NCBI RefSeq assembly: GCF_005434975.1
Contig: NZ_SKCJ01000002.1
Coordinates: 372,001-436,000, forward strand
From: Parerythrobacter lutipelagi
GTDB lineage: Bacteria; Pseudomonadota; Alphaproteobacteria; Sphingomonadales; Sphingomonadaceae
Direction: 5' to 3'
Length of the DNA stretch: 64,000 nt
The position numbers and the translations under genes were made by a program. The notes beneath the pieces are model-generated. The model made no database searches. It was not told where the DNA came from and saw only the letters and a list, made by a program, of their open reading frames with translations. How positions within the stretch are numbered: the stretch's first letter is position 1; every line of letters begins with the position of its first letter. Shown piece by piece: positions 37,313 to 48,300 of this stretch.

Positions 37313-40300
37313 GTGCAACGGCGAGGCGCCTTTATTTTGTCCTGTCTTTTGGCAGGCACCGGCCTTTCGGCCCCTGCGCTCGCGCAGACGCAGCCACCCC
37401 TTGTCAGAGACAGTTTTCCGATCGGCGATGGCAATGGCATTTTGTGCCAGGTGCAGGACCGCAGTGTCGGCAATCCGGCAAAACGCACGATGTTCGACCG
37501 CCGATGGGCGGTTATATGTCGCGACAGCGCGCGGCCGGTTGCAACCCTTTATGCCTTCAAGGACGACGGATCGAACCTGCCGTCGGTGCGGGAGGAAAAT
37601 ACCGAATGCCCGGCCAGAGTCGGACTGGCCAGTATCGGCGATGGGATTCGGCGCGAAAGCTGCCAGCTGTCGGGGGCGACCGATCTCGAGTGGAACCGGT
37701 ACCGGGCCGAGTCTGGCGACATGATTTTCGTGGCCGAGGGCTTTGCTGCCTATGACAGCGCGACGCAGCTGGCGCTCAAATCGGTGCGCAACAATGCCAT
37801 CGCGCAAGGGACGATCGATGTCGCGACGACATCCGTGCTCGACCCGCTGTCCTTCGCGCGCGTGCAGGCCGAGACGCTCAAGCCGGAACAGGCGCTGTGG
37901 GAAGGCTATCGGCGCAATCTGGGCGGCGAGTATGCAGAGGCGGCGGCCTATTTCGAAACGCTCCAGCAGCGGCTTGAAGGCGAGGATGACGAGACCATCA
38001 ATCCCGGCGAGTTTTTGATCAACCGCGCCTTGCAGAAATCCAACCTCGGGCAATTTGCCGAGGCCAATCGCCTGTTTGCCGATGCGGAAGAACTGACTGA
38101 AGGCGATCCGGTGGCCGGCCGGCTCCAGCGCAATTTCGAAGCATTTCATTTGCTCAATCAGGGATTTTATCTTGAGGCTATCGAGCGGGCCGGGCGCGGC
38201 CTTGACGGTTCGGCCGCCGGGGCGGCCGATCTTGCTACGGGCTTGCAGATTACTCTGCCCCTTTCAGCGCGCATCAACCAGTCGGGTGAAGCAAGTTCAT
38301 TGCTCGGTTTTGTCGATGAGCTGAAGCTTACACCTCAGGAACGTGCAGAGATCATCGACGCGCAGGCGCTGCAGCTGCGCGGTACGGGGCTGCGCATCGA
38401 GGGTGACAGCGACGGCGCGCGGCTGGCGCTGCTCGAGGCCTATTCGCGCGCCATCGGTGTACGCGACGGGCGGGTGACGTCGATCGCCCGCATGCGCGCG
38501 CAGATCCTCGGCGAGTTGGCGTTGATTGCGGAACAGTCCGATCGCTTCAGCGATTCCGAGACGCTTCTGCGCAACGGGCTGGAAATTCTCGAACTGCAAT
38601 ATCCTGAGCGCCGTGCGGTCAGCGGCGCACAGGCACGGCTGGCAAGCTTCCTTCTGCGGCGCGGGCGCGAGAGCGAGGCGATGGACCTCTACCGGACCGT
38701 GATCGATCGCTCGCTGGGCAAGCGGAACGCGGTGCTGGGCTTCGCCAACCAGCTCAATCCCTATTACCGTATTCTGTCCGAGCGGGCAGACAATGATCCG
38801 GATGCGGCTGCGGAATATTTCCGCGCGTTGCAGGTGTTGCTGCGCCCGGGTGTGGCGGAAACGCAGGCCGTTCTTGCGCGCGAGCTGAGTGCGAATTCCG
38901 ATGAAGGCGCGGCGCTGTTTCGGCAGTCGCTTGATCTCGGGCGCGACATCGAGCGATTGCGGATGCGCTATGCCGCCTTGGGCAAGGCCGAACAGTCACC
39001 GTTGGTCGCGCAAGAAATGAGCGAGCTGTCCGATCAGATCGACCGGCTCGAACGCGAGCAGCAGCAAACGCAGGTGCGGCTCAACGACTATCCGCAATAC
39101 CGTGTCGTCACGCCAAGGGCGATGGAACTGGATGCCTTCCGATCTGCCCTGAAGCCAGGCGAGGCCTATGCCCGGCTGGCAATCATCGGCGGTGACGTTT
39201 TCCTGTTCTACACCGATGCGCAGAACGCGCGCGCCTATCGGACTACGGTGACCGAGGAAGACCTCGATTTCCATGTCGATATGCTGCGCGCATCGATCTC
39301 GTTGTTCGAAGGCGGCCAGTTCGCGACCTATCCGTATGATCTCGCCATGGCGCGCGACCTGTATGCGGCACTGTTCGGGCCGCTTCAGGCAGAGCTGAGC
39401 GGGATCGATCACCTGATTTTCGAACCCGATGGGGCGATGCTCCGCCTGCCGATTGATATCCTGGTGACCGACGATGCATCGGTTGCACGGTATGACACCC
39501 GCCTCGCTGCCGGAGGCGACAGGTTCGACTTCACCGGCACATCGTGGTTCGGCCGCGACCGGATCATCAGCACGACAGTGTCGGCCCAAGCTTTCGTCGA
39601 CGCACGCCGGGTCGGCTCGGCCAGCGGAAATCGCGATTATCTGGGCATGGGCGACAATGCACCAATCGGCGATGCACGCCTTGGTCAGCTGCGGGCGGCG
39701 GTAGTCGGCGGCAGCGACACGTGCGGTTGGGACGCACAATTGTGGAACCAGCCGATCGATGATGCCGAATTGATTACGGCGAGCGCATTGGTCGGCCAGG
39801 CTGAATCCGAACTGATTACCGGGGCGGCGTTCAGCGACACTGCGATCAGGGCGAAAGAAGACCTCGACGAATTCCGCATCATCCACTTCGCAACCCACGG
39901 GCTGGTCACGCCGCCGCGCCCGGACTGCCCGGCCAAGCCTGCGCTCCTGACATCCTTCGGCCGCGGTGATTCCGACGGCTTGCTTTCGTTCGAGGAGATT
40001 TTCGATCTCGACCTCGACGCCGACATCGTGATCCTGTCTGCCTGCGACACAGCGGGCGAAGCCAGCATCGAAGCGACGCGCGCGGCGGGCCTGACCAGCG
40101 GCGGCGGCACCTCGCTCGACGGTCTCGTGCGTTCCTTCGTCGGGGCCGGGAGCCGTTCGGTCATGGCCAGCCATTGGCCCGCGCCGGACGATTTTCGCGC
40201 AACAGAGCGGTTGATGAACGGCATGTTCTCCCGCGCCAGGCAGGGCAGCGTTGGTTCAGCACTGCGCCAGTCGCAGCGGGTGCTGATGGACGAGCCCGAT

Positions 40301-40432
40301 ACCTCGCACCCGTTCTATTGGGGCGGTTTTGCGATCATCGGTGACGCCTCGCGTCCGCTGCTTTCCGGCAAAGCCCCTGTGCCGAACGTGGCATCGGGCG
40401 AAGGCTCCGATGAAGCGGTTGTCGGCCAATGA
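37313..40432 (+). CDS. Exported TPR-CHAT protein (caspase-like protease), first gene of the TPS operon
   Basis: A 1,039-aa protein that begins with a signal peptide (RRGAFILSCLLAGTGLSAPALA, cleaved before QT). An unrecognised domain with four Cys spans about 30-140. Helical repeats of TPR type follow (about 185-540), then a coiled coil near 590-625. The CHAT domain spans about 640-1005: catalytic His in HFATHGL, Cys in LSACDTA, plus SHWPAPD and the C-terminal HPFYWGGFAIIG. CHAT domains are caspase/separase-like cysteine proteases. The GTG at 37313 with GGAGGG upstream starts right at the signal peptide; an ATG at 37202 would add 37 residues. Its stop overlaps the next ATG (ATGA). Export implies action in the periplasm or outside. 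Confidence 0.85.
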   Translation: MQRRGAFILSCLLAGTGLSAPALAQTQPPLVRDSFPIGDGNGILCQVQDRSVGNPAKRTMFDRRWAVICRDSARPVATLYAFKDDGSNLPSVREENTECPARVGLASIGDGIRRESCQLSGATDLEWNRYRAESGDMIFVAEGFAAYDSATQLALKSVRNNAIAQGTIDVATTSVLDPLSFARVQAETLKPEQALWEGYRRNLGGEYAEAAAYFETLQQRLEGEDDETINPGEFLINRALQKSNLGQFAEANRLFADAEELTEGDPVAGRLQRNFEAFHLLNQGFYLEAIERAGRGLDGSAAGAADLATGLQITLPLSARINQSGEASSLLGFVDELKLTPQERAEIIDAQALQLRGTGLRIEGDSDGARLALLEAYSRAIGVRDGRVTSIARMRAQILGELALIAEQSDRFSDSETLLRNGLEILELQYPERRAVSGAQARLASFLLRRGRESEAMDLYRTVIDRSLGKRNAVLGFANQLNPYYRILSERADNDPDAAAEYFRALQVLLRPGVAETQAVLARELSANSDEGAALFRQSLDLGRDIERLRMRYAALGKAEQSPLVAQEMSELSDQIDRLEREQQQTQVRLNDYPQYRVVTPRAMELDAFRSALKPGEAYARLAIIGGDVFLFYTDAQNARAYRTTVTEEDLDFHVDMLRASISLFEGGQFATYPYDLAMARDLYAALFGPLQAELSGIDHLIFEPDGAMLRLPIDILVTDDASVARYDTRLAAGGDRFDFTGTSWFGRDRIISTTVSAQAFVDARRVGSASGNRDYLGMGDNAPIGDARLGQLRAAVVGGSDTCGWDAQLWNQPIDDAELITASALVGQAESELITGAAFSDTAIRAKEDLDEFRIIHFATHGLVTPPRPDCPAKPALLTSFGRGDSDGLLSFEEIFDLDLDADIVILSACDTAGEASIEATRAAGLTSGGGTSLDGLVRSFVGAGSRSVMASHWPAPDDFRATERLMNGMFSRARQGSVGSALRQSQRVLMDEPDTSHPFYWGGFAIIGDASRPLLSGKAPVPNVASGEGSDEAVVGQ

Positions 40433-42270
40433 ACCGGAACAAAGAAGCCTTGAGAAGGACCCGCGCTATCACATTGCGTACCAAGACATTTGCTTTGATT
40501 GCGGCGCCGTTGATTACCGCTGTCACTGTGCCTGACATCGCCGTAGCGCAGACAGGCCCGGTTCCCACGACACGCGAGGAGATCCGCCGCGATCAGCTTG
40601 AAGACAGGTTGCAGACCCAAGGGGAGGCCGTGACTGTCGATGATGGTACGGTCGAGCGCGCTCCATGCCCTTTGGCCGATCCGCAGTTTGCTGAAATTCG
40701 CTTCACCTTCACCGGCGCCGATTTTACCGGCCTCGACGCAATCGGTGCCGATGTTGTTCGCCCTGCCTATGCCGATCAGATCGGCCAGGAACTGCCGGTA
40801 GCCGCGATCTGCGAAATTCGCGATCGGGCTGCAACGATCCTGCGCCGCGCAGGCTACCTCGCAGCGGTCCAGGTGCCGGTTCAGGCGGTCGACGGCGGAG
40901 AAGTGAAGTTCGACGCGGTGCTCGCCCGGATGAGCGCAGTTCAAGTGCGCGGCGAAGCGGGGCCATCGGGCAAAGCGCTGCAACGTTACATCGATCAGCT
41001 GACCGGCCAGCCGGTTTTCAATATCGACGAGGCTGAGCGCTACTTGCTGCTCGCTCGCGACATACCCGGTCTCGATGTCCGGCTGGTGCTTCAGCCTGCC
41101 TCGCGCGAAGCCGGTGCGCAGCCGGGGGATGTGGTGGGCATCATCAACGTCACCCGGACGCCGTTCTATTCCGACGCAAACATCCAGAACTTCGGCTCGA
41201 AAGCGGTCGGCCGGTTTGGCGGACTGCTGCGGATGCGCTTCAACGGTATCACCGGATTGGGCGACGAGACCGTACTGAGTGCCTATTCGACAGCCGACAC
41301 GTCGGAACAGGTCGTATTGCAGGCGAGCCATGAATTCCGTGTGGGCGGCGATGGACTGAAATTCGGTGCCGGGTACACCACTGCCTGGTCGCGGCCCGAT
41401 TTCGTCGGTCCCGATCCGTTCGAATCCGATACGACCATCATCTCGGCCTATGCGAGCTATCCGTTCAAGCGGACGCAGGCGATGAACCTGTTCGGCAGTG
41501 TCGGGGTCGATCTGATTGACCAGCAGACCGATTTTTCCGGCGTTCCACTGAGCGAAGACAAGCTGCGCGTCGCCTATGCGCGGCTGGATTTCAACAAAAT
41601 CGATGACGCAAGCCTGCGCGGCGCTGGCGGATACAGCGGGATCGAACCTCGGTTCGGGATCGCCGGTTCGCTCGAATTGCGGCAGGGTCTCGATTTCCTC
41701 GGCGCAAGCAATGATTGCGGACCGGCATCGACCGGCTTTCTGGCCTGCGCTGCCCCCGGTGTGGTGCCAATCTCAAGGCTCGATGGTGATCCTTCGGGCC
41801 TTTCCTTGCGCGGGGAGGCGCGGATCGACCTGCGGCCCACGCCTTTGTGGAAGCTCAGCTTCGCACCGCGGTTCCAGTACTCGCCCGATGCACTGCTCAG
41901 CTTCGAGCAGGTCTCTGGCGGCAATTATACGGTCGGGCGCGGGTTCGATCCGGGCGCGGTCATCGGGGACAGCGGGTATGGCGGACAGGTCGAAGTGGCC
42001 TATGGTTCGCTGGTCCCGGATGCGCCCGGCGGAAAAGCGTTTCAGGGCTACGCGTTTTTCGACTTGATGGCGGTCAGCACGAAGAATGTTGCAGGTGACC
42101 CGCAAACGATCAGTTCGCTGGGTGGCGGGCTGAGGGCTAACCTCGGACAGCGGCTGTTTCTCGACGTTTTCGGCGCCGTTCCCCTGGAACGCGCGCCATT
42201 TCAGGCCGAGCGCGGAGACTTCCGCCTGCTGGTCAATCTGACGATCCAACTGGCCCCGTGGTTCCGGTGA
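40429..42270 (+). CDS. TpsB/FhaC/ShlB-type outer-membrane transporter of two-partner secretion
   Basis: A 613-aa Omp85-superfamily protein. The long N-terminus holds a signal peptide (about 1-40, ending AVAQ), a helix/linker, POTRA-like domains (about 80-240), then a 16-strand barrel. The conserved loop-6 motif appears as VGRGFDPGAV (VRGY/F equivalent), and the last residue is an aromatic-rich APWFR end typical of barrels. It should export the adjacent TpsA exoprotein through the outer membrane. Its ATG overlaps the CHAT stop by four bases; the tpsA ATG is 35 bases past its stop. Confidence 0.92.
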   Translation: MNRNKEALRRTRAITLRTKTFALIAAPLITAVTVPDIAVAQTGPVPTTREEIRRDQLEDRLQTQGEAVTVDDGTVERAPCPLADPQFAEIRFTFTGADFTGLDAIGADVVRPAYADQIGQELPVAAICEIRDRAATILRRAGYLAAVQVPVQAVDGGEVKFDAVLARMSAVQVRGEAGPSGKALQRYIDQLTGQPVFNIDEAERYLLLARDIPGLDVRLVLQPASREAGAQPGDVVGIINVTRTPFYSDANIQNFGSKAVGRFGGLLRMRFNGITGLGDETVLSAYSTADTSEQVVLQASHEFRVGGDGLKFGAGYTTAWSRPDFVGPDPFESDTTIISAYASYPFKRTQAMNLFGSVGVDLIDQQTDFSGVPLSEDKLRVAYARLDFNKIDDASLRGAGGYSGIEPRFGIAGSLELRQGLDFLGASNDCGPASTGFLACAAPGVVPISRLDGDPSGLSLRGEARIDLRPTPLWKLSFAPRFQYSPDALLSFEQVSGGNYTVGRGFDPGAVIGDSGYGGQVEVAYGSLVPDAPGGKAFQGYAFFDLMAVSTKNVAGDPQTISSLGGGLRANLGQRLFLDVFGAVPLERAPFQAERGDFRLLVNLTIQLAPWFR

Positions 42271-42305
42271 ACAGGGCACACCGAACGATGGGCAGAGAGG
42301 ACTGT

Positions 42306-45300
42306 ATGACTAACAAACGCACAGGGGTTTCGAACCCGAAAGCTTTGGCGAGGGGGAGGAAGCGCTCTCCGCTTCTTCGCGGCTGCTCGGCGCTTGCAGC
42401 GGCCGTCGCTCTTGCCGGCGTGTGGAGTCCGTCCGCCCACGCCCAGTCAGCGATGCCCGCCGCGCGCCCCGCGCCGCAACCGATCGATTCCCGAGCGATC
42501 CTGCAAATGCGCGCTACGCCCGAAGTCCGGACGATCGCGAGCGCACCGTACATGGCCGATCTGGGCATGACCTTGGATGCGCCGGTCGTGCCCGGTCCCA
42601 CTGCAAGCCCGCCGTCTGGCGGCAGCGCGATTCCCGCAGGGTCCTTGCCGGCACCGAATACCGGCGGCGGCATGCCCAACCAGACGATCGCCGCTATCGA
42701 GGGATCGGTCACTTCGGTTTCCGGTCCGGAGCCTAAAGTCGCGGCGCGCGCGAACGGCACTGTATCCGCCCAAGGCACCGTCGCGGTCCAATCCGGTTCT
42801 GTCGTTGTGAACCGTTCATCGACCAAGGATCAGGTCGAAGTGCGAAGCACTGAAGCCGTGCTCAACTGGACCACGCTCGATACTGCAACAATCGATAGCA
42901 CGACCGATGCAATCAATTTCCTGCCAGCCGGGACCGAGCTGGAATTCGTCGGAACCGGCACCGATTACACTGTCCTCAACCGGATCTTCGGGACGCCCAA
43001 TGCATCGGGCGTCTATCGCGGGATCGCGTTTGAAGGGACTGTAACCAGCCGCCTATCGGATGCCGGGCCGATTGGCGGGAATGTGTGGTTTTACAGCCCA
43101 GGCGGCATTCTGGTCAGTTCGACCGCCGCATTCAATGTCGGCGGGCTTGTACTGACGACCAGCAATCTGGCGCAGATCGACAAGCTCGGGACGGAGCTAA
43201 ATTTTCTCGGCGTGAGCGAGCCCGGCAGTCAGGTCATGATCGAGAACGGCGCTGCCGTGAATGCGGGCGACTATGTCGTGATGTGGGCACCGCGCATCGA
43301 GCAGGCCGGCAATGTCCGGGCAACCGGCAATGTGTCTTATGTCGGCGCGGAACAGGGCCAGCTGATTGTGACAGGCGGTTTGTTCGACATGTCGGTCAGT
43401 GTGGGCACGGAAGATGCCAATGGCATCGTCCACACAGGCACGACGGGCGGTGCAACGCCAATCGACAATCCGACCCGCGCGATTTCGATGGCTTCGGTGG
43501 CGAAGAACGATTTCGTCACCATGCTGGTGGGCGGTAATATCGGATATGACAACGCGTCGGCAGCCAGCATCAGTAATGGCGTGGTGTTTTTGACTTCGGG
43601 CGAGGACAGCAAACCCGGCTCGGGGAATATCGCGTTGGGCGCGGGTGCCTTTACCTCAAGCACGCTGATGCGTGCATTTGGCGAAACGTCGATCAAACTC
43701 GATGGCCAGAACCAGACGCTGACAGTCGGCAACGCGGCCAATGAATCCGACTTTTTCATAATTTCGGAGGGCGAGCTCAACATCAGCGCCACCGGCGGCT
43801 CGAGCATTTTCGCTGCTGACAATTTCTTTGCCCTGGCTGGCAATGGCCAGACTGGCGGCACCGTCAATATCACGGTCGATGATGCCGGAAGAAACGATGA
43901 CACGAGTTTCAGCGGGCTGATCGTCGGAGGAAATCTGACTGTCGGCGTACAAGCTGTCGGCACCAACGACACCAACACTGGCGGCGTCGGCGGGGATGCA
44001 ATCGGCGGTCAGATAAATATCGACCTGTCGCAAGGCGGAGAGATCATCGCCGGCGGAAACCTGAGCTTGCAGGCCTTTGCTCAGGCAGGTTTCGGGGAAA
44101 CACTTGCCGGGACCGCTCAGGGCGGGACAGTGAATCTCAACATGACCGGTCAGAACAGCCGCTTGCTGGTTGGTGGGACCATATCCGCAGACACGTCTGG
44201 GCGAGCGGCTGTAAATCCGGCTTCTGGCGGGTTCGATCCCTTTGTCGGAGGAAACTCCACTGGCGGCGACATCCGGTTCACGCTTGTCGATGGCCTGCTG
44301 AACGCTGCCGAGATCCGTCTCAGCAGCGGTGCGACTGCAACGTCGGGACTTCAAGCGACAGCAGACGCGCCGGACGCCACATCCGGTTCGATCGCCTTTG
44401 CGAACAGTGCCACGATCAACGTACCTCTCATTGCTCTCACTTCGGATGCCTTGGGTGGCAATGGTGGACGCAGCTTTGGCTCACCCCCTGGCGGCAATGG
44501 CGGCACGGCGACCGCCGGAGACATCGCTCTGACAGGTGTCTCCGATTTCATCGGCCTGGCCTCGCTCGAGATTACCGCAACCGCCGTGGGCGGTGTTGGC
44601 GGGGCAGCCGGTGTCGGTGGCAGTGGCGGCGCAGGCGGGAATGCCCGAGCCGGTAATGTCCTGATTGATCTGGATAGCGGTGTATTCGAGCCTGGTGCGA
44701 TTTCAATCGACACCACGGCAGTTGGTGGATTGGGCGGCAATGGAGCCGATAATGCATTCACCGGTGATGGTGGCAATGCACAGGCTGGAAACGTTGCGAT
44801 CGACTTGCTGACGACCAGCACAGCAGCATCGGACGTCTCCATTTTTGCCCAAGGTGTTGGTGGGACCTCGGGCGTTACGACCGGAACTGTGGGCGTGGTT
44901 GGCGGCAACGGCGGTCTGGGGATCGGCGGCAATGTATCGCTAACGGTCTCCGGCTCGGTCAATTCCTTCGACACAACGGGCGGCCTTGTAATCTCCGCCA
45001 CAGGTGAAGGGGGCAACGGATTCACAGCAGGTGCTTTGCCTGACATTGACGGGGATGCAGGCGATGGGGCGGGCGGTTCTATTTCCATTGCCGCGCTTGA
45101 CGGTGCACAAATCCTGGCCGGGCCAAATGGTGGTACGGTTTCCCTGTCTGCGACGGGCTTTACCGGCAGCGTTCGCGCGCGGCGAACAACTTCGGCGCAG
45201 GCCGGATCATTCGGTGCGGGGACCGGGGGTAGCATCTCGCTGATCTCGGACGGGGCCGGTTCGCTGCTCGACTTCGATACCGGTCGGCTACTTCTCGACG

Positions 45301-48300
45301 TTAGCGCCAACGGCGCGAACACGACCGGCGGCTCGATCGATATTGCCGCGCGCAATGCCGGTGATATTTCTGTCGCCAACATTGTTCAGGCATTTGCCCA
45401 AGCGCAAAATTTCAGCCTGTTCGATACCAGTTCCGGCATGGGCGGCACGATTACGGTCAACGTTTCGGCAGGCAGCAGCCTGTCCGCAAACAGCCTGCAA
45501 CTCGACGCGAGCGGAGATGATAGCGGCGCCGCTACTGCGCTTTCGGAAAGTTTGCAGGGCGGTTCGACCACGGGCGGCACTATCGTCCTCGACAACAGCG
45601 GCACACTGACCGTCGATTCGATCGAGATGACGGCCACCGGCCTCGGCGGAGATGGCGGATCGGGCGTGTCATTCGGGGCGGCAGGCACGGGCGGCACCGG
45701 CACCGGCGGGACAGCATCGTTCAATTCCACTGGCACGATTGTCGGGCTGACATTTCTGCAAACCGATACCAGCGGCATCGGCGGAGCGGGCGGCGATGGC
45801 GGAACTGGCGGCTCGGGCGGCGCTGGAGGAGATGGGTTCGGCGGAACTTCCGAGGTCATCGCGGAAAACGACCTTGCGACGATTGTCGATCTGGTAGTGA
45901 GATCGGCCGGCTCCGGTGGCACCGGCGGAAATGGCCAGGTTAGCGGCTCAGGCGGCATCGGCGGTACCGGAACCGGTGGCTCGGCCGTGCTATCTGTCTC
46001 AGGCACCGGCCCCTTGCTCGCCGATCTGGCTGATGCAAGCATCGAGGCGGGCGGACGAGGCGGTACGGGCGGTGTGGGCGGTTCCGGTAGCTCGGATGAA
46101 TTCTCCGGCGCCGGTGCTTCCGGCGGCTCAGGCAATGGTGGCACCGCCGCATTTATTATCGGCGGTGTTGGCGCAAGCTACGATCTGGATCCCCAGGTTG
46201 TTATCTTCGATGCCGACGCAACGGGCGGCACCGGCGGCAGCGGCGGCACCAACCTGAATGGTGGGATTGCCGGAAACGGCGGCACAGGTGGCGACGCAAC
46301 TGGCGGCGAAATCATCCTCGAGGTTGGTAGTGGTTCCACACTGACCTTGCTCCAGGCGACGAGCGATCCCTTCTTGCTATCCGCCACGGGTACGGGCGGC
46401 CTTGGCGGAACCGGTGGCGGGATCGATATGGTTTCCGGTGGAAGCGCCGGCAATGGCGGCGACGGCGGCACCGGCACCGGCGGTTCTCCGCGGTTGAGAG
46501 CGGTGGGCGGGACTATTAATGGCAGCGCTATCTCGCTTGTTGCAGAGGGTGTTGGCGGCACAGGCGGGACCGGCGGCGATGATCTGGCAGTTGTACTGGG
46601 TGCGCAAGGCAATGGCGGCACCGGTGTCGGCGGCACGCCTACAATCGAAACGTTCGACGGTAGTCCGGGGATCATCACGCTCGGCACGGTGACAATCGAT
46701 GCAAGCGGCCTCGCAGGTGGCGGCACGATTGCAGGTTCGACAGCAGGAGGGCAGATCACCATTACCGATGGTTCGGCCGATCCGGCCGGCCTGATCAGCA
46801 TGACGAACCTTACGGTCACAGCGACTGGCACGAGCACCACCGCCGGCACGGCTTCGCTGACGCTTGGCAGTGATAGCGGCCCGATCACTGTCACCAACAA
46901 CATGGTTGCCGATGTTAGCGCTGATATCGTGTTCGACTTCGACGGTGACGGTCAACTGGTTGTGGGCAACAACGCGGTGCTCAACGCCGCGGGCAATATT
47001 CTGCTGACGCACACCAACAACACGGGGCCGGTCAATTCGCTCGATATCGGCAATGATCTGACGGCGACTGCCGGGCTCGACTTCGACGCGGGCGCAAATT
47101 CGATCATCACCGCTTCCCGAGAAGTATCGATCACCGCGCAGAATATTGCTTTCGACACGATTGCTGCGGGCAATGACAATATCTTCGATGCGGGCGAGTT
47201 CGCACTTACGCTCAACGCGACCAACGGCAGCATCACTTCGGGGCCGATTGGCTCTTTGACCGCCGTGGCCGGGGTCGACCTCGATGCGACACAGGCGATC
47301 TCGATCGGCGATTTGGCGATCAACGACGGCCCGATACGGATCGATGCGGGGACTACGCTAGGCGCAGGCGATATCACCATCAACCAGGGCGGGTTCGTCA
47401 GCAATGAGTCGATTGCGATCAACGCCGGAGGCGACACGACGCTCGGCAATGTTGCTGCGATCGACGAGCTGACGATCACCAGCGGCGGATCGTTGGACGC
47501 GCTTTCGCTGCGCGCGACGGGCATCACGGCAACCGCAGCGGGCGCGGTCAATATTGGCGACGCGACGATCTTCAATGGCGTGGCCGGCGGCGGCGGGATC
47601 ACTATCACCGGCACGTCCATCATTCTCGGCAGTGCCGATGCTTCCACGCTGGTCGGCAACGATATCCTGCTTGATGCCGTGGCCGGGGGAATGACGCTCG
47701 GTACGATCAACACCGAGGCGTTCCTCGATGTCGCTGCGACCGGTGACATCGTGTTTGACACACTGACAGGTGCAGGCGTGTTTCTTACAACGACTGCCGG
47801 CAATGTGACCGGCAGTTTCGCGAGCACAGATCGCAACATCAACACCAGTCGTCCGCGCGATGTGCAGATCACGGCGCCGGGCGATGTCGTGGTCACATCG
47901 TTCAGCACGATAAATGATGTCGAGATAACGGCTGGGTCCTTCGAAACCGATTCGATCATCACCGGCAATGGTGCGGCGGGCGTTGCAAGCGATGTCATCA
48001 TCAACGTCATCCGCAACGCAACAATTCGGTCCGCCGATGTGCAGGGTTTCATCGATGTCGACGCCGCCAGCATCACTATTGGCGATATCGCAGTCCAGGC
48101 CGGATCGTTCCTCGATTCTGCCGACGGCGATATCATTCTCGACTCGGTTGTTACCGACGGCAACGTGATCGTAAATTCTGCAGCAAATCTCCTGCTTGGT
48201 AGCAGTGTGAAACGCGGAACCGACACGTTCGGCAACGAATCAATGACCTTCAACGCCGCGGGCAATGTGACGGTTGCCGGCGTGATCGACTCTCACGACA

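Noticed and set aside
44450-46640. Gly-rich repeats considered as a CRISPR-like or PE_PGRS-like array
   Set aside because: Unit length and spacing are irregular, the frame is maintained, and the surroundings identify a TpsA protein; there is no array of constant repeats and spacers.
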